A program made the position numbers and the translations under genes. Positions 1 to 5,855 of a stretch of 16,865 nucleotides of DNA are shown piece by piece. Positions within the stretch are counted from its first letter, which is position 1, and every line of letters starts with the position of its first letter. Origin of the DNA: CAZIVO01 sp964542765 (lineage in GTDB: Bacteria > Planctomycetota > UBA1135 > UBA2386); assembly GCA_964542765.1 (NCBI GenBank), contig CAZIVO010000079.1:1-16865 (forward strand), in the 5' to 3' direction. The notes beneath the pieces are model-generated. The model saw only the letters and a list, made by a program, of their open reading frames with translations. It was not told the origin of the DNA and made no database searches.

Positions 1-1429
1 GGGTGCAATTTTCTTCGGTGAGAACGGTTTCCATCATGGAGCGGAGAGAGTCGGCTGAAACGATTCTTTCACCGGTCAGAACGAGGTCGGCGGCTGATCC
101 GTCGAAGGCAACGCGTTGGGCAAGATGTTGCGCAAGATCGCGGGCGCTGGTTCGAACTGCGGCGATCTTGATATGTGTCTGCTTGAGCAACTTGTCCAAA
201 ATGTTCTGCGGAAGCCCTGTTTGTTTTAGCGTGGCCAGCGATGCTTCTACACCTTGGATGAACGGGTCCGAGGGAGTGTCGCGCACCACTGTAGTCGGGT
301 CAGTCACAATAAGTAGAAGGGCTCCTGGTCGATCTGGCCCGAAGAATACGGCTTCTCCGCGCACCATGCAGCTTTTCCGTCCGGTTCGGGCAAGCTCCTT
401 TTGCAGTGCGCCGTCAGGGCCTGCCATCCAGGCCATGAACATGTCTGCTTCGGCAGAAAATTTCGAGGAGCAGCGGTATGCGAGTGCCACTGTGTGACCG
501 TCACCATTCTTGATGGACAGTCGCCGCTTTGCTTGTGTGGCGATTGAAAGGTCGGAATCCAGTGGTTCGGGGAGGACTGTCTCCTGGAAGGTCTCCTCGA
601 CCACTTTGCGCACGAGGCGAGTATCGAAACCTCCTGTGAGGACGTGGAGCGTTCGCGATGGATGGTGGGTTGCCTGGAATACGGCCAGAGATTTTTTCCG
701 AGGCAATGGGGCATGCGCCCTCCCCGGGAGTTGTTTGACTGCCTGCCCTCGCAAGGCTAGCCCGACGAGGATGTGGCCCAAGGCACCGTTGCGTAAGAGC
801 TCGGATCGTTCATGGCGGAAGGAGTTGTGAACGTCTCGCAGCAGTGCGTTTTCTCGGCGTTCGATCAACAACCCGGCAACCTTTCCGAGTCCGGCGAAGC
901 TGGTGGTGATGTGCAGGAGCGTCCCTGCGCGATGGAAAGAGAGTCGAGACTCCAGTGCAGGCGCTCGTCGCAATGTCCATTCCCAGGCCAGTGGGTCAGC
1001 GAGTTCTTGGACTGTTCTGTGCGCCTTGATCAATGAGGTGACAAGCGATTCGGAAGGCGAGTGTCCGATGACGTGGAGACCGTCAATCTCCTGCTGTATG
1101 ACATCGAGATCATTGAGGGCTTGGAGTTCCAGGGGAGCGTTTTTGGAGCCGAAGGCCAGGGTTCCGCCCATGGCGGCATGAGCGGTGGCGTGCGAGAGGC
1201 CTTCCATTCCGAGTGGGTCTTCGAGCGGCCCTGCAGGGGTTGCCATGACCCAGTGAATGACGGGAGGGCCCCCGGTGGGGACCAGCAGGAAGCGGCTCCC
1301 ATCAGCGGTGGAGAACTCTGCGAATACGGGATTGGCACTCTGGGCACCCAGCGGCGCGGCCATCACCAGGAGTCCGAGGGCGAGGGCTGCGACGGGAGCA
1401 GATCCTCTATCAGGTCTCCGCGCCCTCAT
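1..1429 (-). CDS. Exported M16 (insulinase/pitrilysin-like) family protein, probably non-catalytic; C-terminus outside window
   Basis: The frame is open from the ATG at 1427-1429 to the left edge (476 codons). Residues 1-32 look like a Sec signal peptide: an Arg-rich start, a hydrophobic stretch and a Leu-Gly-Ala-Gln cleavage region. Residues 36-90 match the start of an M16 domain, with the sequence GLSHATAHAAMGGT at 77-90. M16 peptidases carry HxxEH there: both zinc-binding His are present (H80, H84), but the catalytic Glu position is Ala83. A helical insert and an M16-like second half follow, including a segment with Tyr-Arg-Cys-Ser-Ser, an acidic stretch and Leu-Gln-Lys-Glu-Leu. M16 proteins often work as pairs of one active and one inactive subunit, so this may be the inactive partner; that is inference. 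The start has a strong Shine-Dalgarno (GGAGG, 1436-1440) inside the 3' end of lpxA, which it overlaps by 20 nt, so the two genes are probably cotranslated. Confidence 0.75.
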   Translation of the reverse strand, partial: MRARRPDRGSAPVAALALGLLVMAAPLGAQSANPVFAEFSTADGSRFLLVPTGGPPVIHWVMATPAGPLEDPLGMEGLSHATAHAAMGGTLAFGSKNAPLELQALNDLDVIQQEIDGLHVIGHSPSESLVTSLIKAHRTVQELADPLAWEWTLRRAPALESRLSFHRAGTLLHITTSFAGLGKVAGLLIERRENALLRDVHNSFRHERSELLRNGALGHILVGLALRGQAVKQLPGRAHAPLPRKKSLAVFQATHHPSRTLHVLTGGFDTRLVRKVVEETFQETVLPEPLDSDLSIATQAKRRLSIKNGDGHTVALAYRCSSKFSAEADMFMAWMAGPDGALQKELARTGRKSCMVRGEAVFFGPDRPGALLLIVTDPTTVVRDTPSDPFIQGVEASLATLKQTGLPQNILDKLLKQTHIKIAAVRTSARDLAQHLAQRVAFDGSAADLVLTGERIVSADSLRSMMETVLTEENCT

Positions 1430-2249
1430 CGCCCTCCTCCATGTCGCCCTTTGGCATGACAATGCCGCGCTTCGAAACTTCCACGAAGTCTGCGAGATGC
1501 AAGATGGCAGGGTCTTTGCCGGCAATTTCGCGAACCTTCGCGAGGCGGTCCTTGAGGTTGCTTTGTCGCCAGCACAGCTCGCGATAGGCTTGCTTGATCA
1601 GCCGGAGCCGATCTGGAGAGAAGCCTGCACGCTTGAGTCCTATCAGGTTGATGCCTCGGAGCCGCGCCCTATCTCCCTGGATCACCGCATAGGGAGATAC
1701 ATCCTTCGTGACCATTGAGCCTGCGCCAACCATGGCGAGCGAGCCGACTCTGCAGAACTGGTGGATACCAACGCCAGCTCCGAGCAAAGCACCATCTTCG
1801 AAAACAACATGCCCTGCTGAAAGAGATAGGTTGGTAAAGACGGACCCGTTGCCTACCAAGCAATCGTGACCGATATGAGATGCTGCCAAGAACATGTTGT
1901 CGTCACCAATTTTGGTGACGCCGCCACCGTGCGGGGTACCGCAGTTGATGGTGACGAATTCGCGGATTCGGTTGCGAGCGCCCATTCTCAGCTTGCCGGC
2001 GGGGGCATCCGGGCTGAGCTTCTTGTCCTGAGCAGGAGTGCCGAGGATTGCTTTTGGGTAGATGACGCAATCTTCCCCGAGCCAGGTGTCGCCTTCGATC
2101 ACGGCATGCGAGCCAACCCGGCAGCGATCGCCAAGACGAACCTGGGACCCTACGATGGCGTAGGGACCGATGGCGACGCCATCACCGAACTCGGCGCCAT
2201 CTGCGATGATGGCGGTGGGGTGGATATCCGCACGAAGGTGGGTTTGCAT
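1410..2249 (-). CDS. lpxA: Acyl-[ACP]--UDP-N-acetylglucosamine O-acyltransferase LpxA
   Basis: LpxA is the cytoplasmic first enzyme of lipid A synthesis; it transfers a 3-hydroxyacyl chain from ACP to UDP-GlcNAc. The 279-residue product is close to the usual 260-270. It has left-handed beta-helix hexapeptide repeats through roughly residues 8-190, then a helical C-terminal part with the family signature GINLIGLKRAGFS. The catalytic His lies in ASHIGHDC (E. coli His125 region), and a second active-site His lies in GIHQFC. The position matching E. coli Gly173, which sets acyl-chain length, is Gly here (IQGDRA), which would allow a longer chain; this is inference from alignment by eye. The ATG at 2249 was chosen because it aligns with the E. 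coli N-terminus; an in-frame ATG at 2360 would add 37 unrelated residues. No clear Shine-Dalgarno is seen. The gene diverges from the Enzyme I-like gene, and its 3' end overlaps the M16-like gene. Confidence 0.93.
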   Translation of the reverse strand: MQTHLRADIHPTAIIADGAEFGDGVAIGPYAIVGSQVRLGDRCRVGSHAVIEGDTWLGEDCVIYPKAILGTPAQDKKLSPDAPAGKLRMGARNRIREFVTINCGTPHGGGVTKIGDDNMFLAASHIGHDCLVGNGSVFTNLSLSAGHVVFEDGALLGAGVGIHQFCRVGSLAMVGAGSMVTKDVSPYAVIQGDRARLRGINLIGLKRAGFSPDRLRLIKQAYRELCWRQSNLKDRLAKVREIAGKDPAILHLADFVEVSKRGIVMPKGDMEEGDEGAET

Positions 2250-2498
2250 TGACGGAAGTGTTGCTGGTGAGACTTTATGCCGTGAGGGTCGCCGGTATTG
2301 TGCCACTCCCTGGCAACATCTTCGAGAGGCTATCCCCTGCTTTGGAGGTGAGCGGGCCACGGCTGGGGGGGCAAATCCTCTGGAGCCGGTCAGTTGCTCA
2401 TGCGAAAATCTCTTCCGTAGGCTCTTCCGATGTGTTCTTCGTAGGATCTTGACCCCATACCATCGATGAGTCGCGGCATGGATTGCGGAGAGCGGTAG
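2250..2498. other. Divergent intergenic region between lpxA and the Enzyme I-like gene
   Basis: This 249-bp region must hold promoters for both directions. I could not pick convincing -35/-10 pairs. A GGAG at 2487-2490 is the probable ribosome-binding site of the rightward gene, 8 nt before its ATG. The minus strand holds a 29-codon ORF (2390-2479) without a Shine-Dalgarno. A G7 run lies near 2365-2371. No tRNA or strong hairpin was seen. Confidence 0.5.
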
Positions 2499-4226
2499 AT
2501 GAATGTGTATCAGGGTGAGTCACTGGCGGGCGGCATTGCTCTGGGGCAGATCCATCTGCAGGGCTATGACCAGAGCGAGGCCTTCGTGTCTCGCATCTCC
2601 TCTGATCAGGTCGAGGGCGAACTGAATATGTTGCGTGTTGCTCTCGGGCTGAGCCGGGAGCAAATCGAGAAGATTCGCTCCAAGCAGGAGGGCAACTTGA
2701 GCCAGGACGAGTTGCGGATTTTTGATGCGCATATCTCTTACCTGCAAGATCCGATGTTCGTTAACGAGATCGAAAAACTCGTCATGGAGAAGCGCCTGCA
2801 TGTCCGAGAGAGCATTCTCCGAGTCGTGGAAAACTATGATCGGATTTTTGCACTTGTCGAGAACGAACATCTCCGTCAACGGGCTAGCGACTTCCGGGAT
2901 GTTGCGACCCGAGTTCTGCGCAATCTTGGCGATGGCGAGAAGGAGGTGGAAGCAATATCGCGGCCCAGTGGGGCTTACATCTTGGCAGCCCGGAAGCTGA
3001 GCACGGCAGACATGTTCGATCTCGACAACGAGAAGGTTGCGGGGATCGTTGCCGAGGAGGGTGGCATAAGTTCACACGCGGGAATCCTCGCTCGCTCCAT
3101 GGGGATACCGACCATCACGGGTATCCGAGACCTTCCGTCGAAGCTTGAGAATGGTGAGTTTGTTGTGCTTGATGGCGAAGCGGGAGAGTTGCACGTCCGC
3201 CCTGATGATCGCTTGGTCGAGGAGTTTCAGCGAACGGCTCAGCAGTTCAAGGATGCCTTGCCGATGGCGTCTTCTGATGAGGCCCCTCATGCCACTCGCG
3301 ATGGCACAGAAGTGAAAATTCATGGTTCTTGCGGAAGCGTTGGCGAGGCCAATCTTGTCCGTGCATATGCAATGGACGGTGTTGGTCTATTCCGGACCGA
3401 ACTCTTGTTTCTTGCAGGTTCTCGGATGCCGTCGGAGGACATGCTCGTCAAGCAATACGAGGAGGTGGTCCGTGCGCGTTCTGGAACCCCCGTCAATTTC
3501 CGGTTACTCGATGTTGGGAGCAGCACGCAGGTGGAGGGGATCGCGTTTTCACCCGAACGCAATTCGGCGATGGGCCTGCGCGGTATCCGCAACCTCCTCG
3601 CCAACGCAGATGTCTTGCGCCTTCAACTCCGGGCCATTCTCCGAGCCGCTGCAGGGGCGAGCGAGGTCGCTATTCTGGTCCCCTTCGTGACCGGGATCTC
3701 TGATTTGCAGCGAGTCAGGGCTGCTATCCTGGAAGAGCGTCAATCCTTGCGAAAGCGAGGCGTTGCCTGCGCAGACTCGTTGCTGGTGGCGCCGATCATC
3801 GAGGTTCCAGCAGCAGCCTTCATGTTGCGCGCCTTTTTGGACGAGAGCGATTTCGTTGTGGTGGCGCTGGACGATCTCCAGGCTTATCTCCTGGCGGCTG
3901 ACAGGGACAATGTGCGTGTCCGCGATTACTACGAGATGCTGCACCCTGGCGTTTTCGAGTTGCTCGCTCGATTGGCGCGGGAAGCCGAGGGCAAGGAGAA
4001 GAGGTTGATCCTGTTCGGCGAAGGTGCTGGCGATCCAGCTCGGATACCTTTTTACGTGGGTATCGGAATTCGAGAGTTCTCCGTCGCGCCGGTGCGGATG
4101 GATTCGGTTCTGAAAGGTCTCGAGAGGTTCGCCGTCGATGAGTGCCAAAAGATCGCGGCCCGAATTCTCGAAGCCCCCCGTTCGCTGGAGGTTCAGCGGC
4201 TGTTGCTGCGGCTGGCTTCCCGGTGA
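2499..4226 (+). CDS. PTS Enzyme I-like phosphotransfer protein with degenerate PEP-binding domain
   Basis: The 575-residue protein is collinear with PTS Enzyme I (E. coli PtsI, also 575). In Enzyme I, PEP phosphorylates a His that then phosphorylates HPr. The swivelling phospho-His domain is intact: GGISSHAGILARS with His193 (E. coli His189). Also present are LFRTELLF, the Arg in LRGIR, Glu in IEVP, Asp459 and Arg in ADRDN. Several catalytic positions are changed: Cys502 of E. coli is Phe506 (LFGEGAGD), Asn454 is Asp458 (ALDD instead of GTND), and the GGDK loop is GSST, with Thr343 at the Lys position. The protein may be a slow or non-PEP-using relative, or a regulatory phosphocarrier. It has no GAF domain, so it is not PtsP-like. 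No HPr or EII gene is in view. The ATG has GGAG 8 nt upstream and an in-frame stop immediately before it. Confidence 0.85.
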   Translation: MNVYQGESLAGGIALGQIHLQGYDQSEAFVSRISSDQVEGELNMLRVALGLSREQIEKIRSKQEGNLSQDELRIFDAHISYLQDPMFVNEIEKLVMEKRLHVRESILRVVENYDRIFALVENEHLRQRASDFRDVATRVLRNLGDGEKEVEAISRPSGAYILAARKLSTADMFDLDNEKVAGIVAEEGGISSHAGILARSMGIPTITGIRDLPSKLENGEFVVLDGEAGELHVRPDDRLVEEFQRTAQQFKDALPMASSDEAPHATRDGTEVKIHGSCGSVGEANLVRAYAMDGVGLFRTELLFLAGSRMPSEDMLVKQYEEVVRARSGTPVNFRLLDVGSSTQVEGIAFSPERNSAMGLRGIRNLLANADVLRLQLRAILRAAAGASEVAILVPFVTGISDLQRVRAAILEERQSLRKRGVACADSLLVAPIIEVPAAAFMLRAFLDESDFVVVALDDLQAYLLAADRDNVRVRDYYEMLHPGVFELLARLAREAEGKEKRLILFGEGAGDPARIPFYVGIGIREFSVAPVRMDSVLKGLERFAVDECQKIAARILEAPRSLEVQRLLLRLASR

Positions 4227-4260
4227 CTGATTTGCCGGGGCACAACTCGATCCTCAGAGT

Positions 4261-4281
4261 CTGAAGGAGGGGTTCCTTCGG
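4261..4281 (+). terminator. Hairpin after the Enzyme I-like gene, no U-tract
   Basis: An 8-bp stem (4261-4268 with 4274-4281, two G-U-type pairs included) encloses the loop GGGGT, 34 nt after the preceding stop. The core GAAGGA/TCCTTC is perfect. No T-run follows, so classical intrinsic termination is doubtful; an attenuator or RNA-processing role is equally possible. Confidence 0.3.
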
Positions 4282-4353
4282 CATGCGAAAAACCTGAGTG
4301 GATTCCGCCGTGCGAGATTGCCCTGGAGATATGGATTGATCGTGACGGATCGG

Positions 4354-4377
4354 GTTCTCGCCGGGAGTTCTCGCCGG
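4354..4377 (+). repeat. Two 11-bp direct repeats, 13-bp period, upstream of the selenoprotein gene
   Basis: GTTCTCGCCGG occurs at 4354-4364 and 4367-4377, separated by 2 bp and ending 12 nt before the ATG at 4390. The spacing is near one helical turn, so it could be an operator, or simply a slippage duplication. If translation began at the in-frame GTG 4342, these bases would be coding. Confidence 0.6.
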
Positions 4378-4389
4378 TACACTATCCGT

Positions 4390-4635
4390 ATGCAGATCTC
4401 GATCCTTTACTGCCGGTATTGACCCTACGCGCGTCGCGTGGCGAGTCTCGCCGCGGAGATTGAAGAGCGTACGGGCCTCAAGGTGGAACTCGCGAAGGGC
4501 AAACTCGGTCGGTGTGATGTTCTCATCGATGGCGAACTCGTTGCATCTCTGAGCGGGGGTTTGTTCACGCGCATGGTTGGTAGGGGATGGCCGGTAGTCG
4601 AGGATGTGGTCGCCCAGGTCGAGGCTCGTCGATGA
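4390..4635 (+). CDS. SelW/Rdx-family selenoprotein with in-frame TGA (Sec11)
   Basis: Reading from the ATG at 4390 gives 81 codons with a single in-frame TGA at 4420-4422, codon 11. The N-terminus reads M-Q-I-S-I-L-Y-C-R-Y-U-P-Y-A-R-R, the CxxU redox motif of the SelW/SelT/SelH (Rdx) thioredoxin-like family right after the first beta strand. The rest fits the family: a helix rich in Ala/Glu (residues 16-26), a strand with Lys-Val-Glu-Leu, GRCDVLIDGELVAS, then a Gly-Trp-Pro and a C-terminal helix. Length is typical of bacterial Rdx proteins. A bacterial SECIS-like hairpin follows at 4437-4455. Rdx proteins are thought to be thiol/selenol redox proteins; the exact role here is unknown. No clear Shine-Dalgarno precedes the ATG; an in-frame GTG at 4342 is a less likely start. 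A conventional call would report only 4438-4635. The stop overlaps the dus start (ATGA). Selenocysteine insertion needs SelA, SelB, SelC and SelD encoded elsewhere. Confidence 0.82.
4437..4455 (+). promoter_or_regulatory. Candidate bacterial SECIS element
   Basis: Eight pairs can form between 4437-4444 and 4448-4455 (one U-G), closing a 3-nt loop GUC. The loop starts 22 nt after the UGA and has G as its first base. Published bacterial SECIS rules call for a small apical loop with a G in the first two positions, about 16-37 nt from the UGA, so the geometry fits. Folding was done by eye only. Confidence 0.7.
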
Positions 4636-5723
4636 TGGATCGCGGCCTTCGGATCGGTGGTTGTGGTGTTCCTGGTGTGGCGAGCAAGGACCCTACCCGG
4701 ATGCCTTCCCCGATCGAGTTGGACATCCCGGTCGTTCAGGCGGCACTCAGTGGTTACAGCGATCTGGCAATGCGCCGGGTCGCTCGCGCTCATGGCGCAC
4801 CCTACGCCTTGACGGAGGTGGTGCTCGATGAGCTGGTGATTCGCCGGGGCAAGGAGCGGCGTCGGATTTTGGGCTTACCCGAGGACGATCATCCCGTGGG
4901 CGGGCAGTTGATGGGTTCGCAGCCTTCGATGTTTGGTGATGCGGCGAAAGATCTCGTGATAGCTGGATATGACGTGGTCGATATCAACTTTGGATGTCCC
5001 GTATCGAAGGTTCTCGGGCGCTGCCGTGGGGGGTTTCTCTTGAGCGATCCGGACACGGCGCTGGAAATTGTCGAGCGAGTGCTCCAATCGGTTGCCGGTG
5101 ATGTTCCCGTGACTGTCAAGATGCGCCGTGGGATGGATGACTCCGAGGACTCGGAACGGTCCTTCTTTCAGATCCTCGACGGAGTTTACGAACTTGGAGT
5201 CTCGGCGGTCACTCTGCATGGTCGCACGGTACGCCAGAGATACCAGGGTCCTTCGAGGTGGAGTTTCCTCAAGCTTGTCAAGGAGCGCGTGGGTCATCAT
5301 GTTTTGCTTGGCAGTGGTGATCTTTTTTCGGCGGTCGATGCTCACAATATGATGGAGGAGACCGGGGTCGATGGTGTTTCGCTTGCTCGAGGATGCATCG
5401 GCAACCCGTGGATTTTTGAACAGGTTGGCGATCTGTTCGCCGGGCGTGAGCCGAAGGGGCCGGGTATGGTTCAGATGCGCGAGGCCATCGAATTGCACTG
5501 GCGGCATGCGACCGAGTTATATGGATCTGAAAAGGCTGTTCGCAAGGTGCGTCGGCATGCGATCAAGTATGCTCAACTCCATCCCGAGCCCGTGCGTGCA
5601 CGCGACGCCTTTGTGGCTGCGTTCAGCGACCAAGCTCTGAGTGAGGTGCTCGATGAGTTCTATGACGAGTCACGCTATTTGCACTATGAAGCCCCACTCG
5701 CCAAGCCGCTGGAGATTCGGTGA
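4632..5723 (+). CDS. tRNA-dihydrouridine synthase (Dus family)
   Basis: Dus enzymes are cytoplasmic FMN-dependent TIM-barrel proteins that reduce specific uridines in tRNA to dihydrouridine using NADPH. The product is 363 residues from the ATG at 4632. The barrel begins at IPVVQAALSGYSDLAMRR. The signature NFGCP holds the catalytic Cys122, and the loop after it contains a second Cys (GRCRGG). FMN/substrate residues are recognisable: Lys in TVKMRRG, His-Gly-Arg in TLHGRT, Gly-Ser-Gly-Asp, and ARGCIGNPWIF near the phosphate site. The C-terminal helical domain follows. The position-specific type (DusA, B or C) cannot be assigned by eye. ATG 4632 was chosen because it overlaps the upstream stop as ATGA and has GAGG at 4621-4624; ATG 4635 is adjacent, and the open frame extends upstream to 4587 without homology. 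It is probably translationally coupled to the selenoprotein gene. Confidence 0.9.
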   Translation: MMDRGLRIGGCGVPGVASKDPTRMPSPIELDIPVVQAALSGYSDLAMRRVARAHGAPYALTEVVLDELVIRRGKERRRILGLPEDDHPVGGQLMGSQPSMFGDAAKDLVIAGYDVVDINFGCPVSKVLGRCRGGFLLSDPDTALEIVERVLQSVAGDVPVTVKMRRGMDDSEDSERSFFQILDGVYELGVSAVTLHGRTVRQRYQGPSRWSFLKLVKERVGHHVLLGSGDLFSAVDAHNMMEETGVDGVSLARGCIGNPWIFEQVGDLFAGREPKGPGMVQMREAIELHWRHATELYGSEKAVRKVRRHAIKYAQLHPEPVRARDAFVAAFSDQALSEVLDEFYDESRYLHYEAPLAKPLEIR

Positions 5724-5726
5724 CGA

Positions 5727-5744
5727 ACTCCGATGATTCGGAGT
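5727..5744 (+). terminator. Perfect 7-bp hairpin 4 nt after dus, no U-tract
   Basis: ACTCCGA (5727-5733) pairs perfectly with TCGGAGT (5738-5744) around a TGAT loop. It begins 3 nt after the dus stop. No T-run follows, so termination strength is uncertain. Confidence 0.4.
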
Positions 5745-5821
5745 GATGCGCGATTGTTAGGATAGGCGGTAAGGCTCCCAGGCCCTCCCCTGAGATCTTC
5801 TTCCCCGTGCGAAGGGTGGGT

Positions 5822-5827
5822 TATACT
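5822..5827 (+). promoter_or_regulatory. Possible -10 box (TATACT) before the cytochrome-like lipoprotein gene
   Basis: TATACT differs from the sigma70 consensus TATAAT at one base and stands out in a GC-rich context 28 nt before the ATG at 5856. The best -35 candidate, TTCTTC at 5798-5803 (18-bp spacing), is poor. The site fits a separate transcript starting after the dus hairpin. Confidence 0.35.
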
Positions 5828-5855
5828 TGTATGAGCCGCCGAGCCCCTCCCGCCC

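Noticed and set aside
145..165. T-loop-like sequence GGTTCGAA suggesting a tRNA
   Set aside because: No acceptor, D or anticodon arms can be built, and it sits inside the M16-like coding frame.
3..497. Plus-strand ORF at the left edge
   Set aside because: Antisense to the M16-like gene, with Ser/Arg-rich composition typical of a shadow frame.
4587..4631. Longer dus start
   Set aside because: The extra residues overlap the selenoprotein gene and do not resemble Dus; ATG 4632 has a ribosome-binding site.
4587..5723. Dus as a selenium-related tRNA enzyme
   Set aside because: The domain is a clear dihydrouridine synthase, not SelU (rhodanese-like), so no direct selenium chemistry is claimed.
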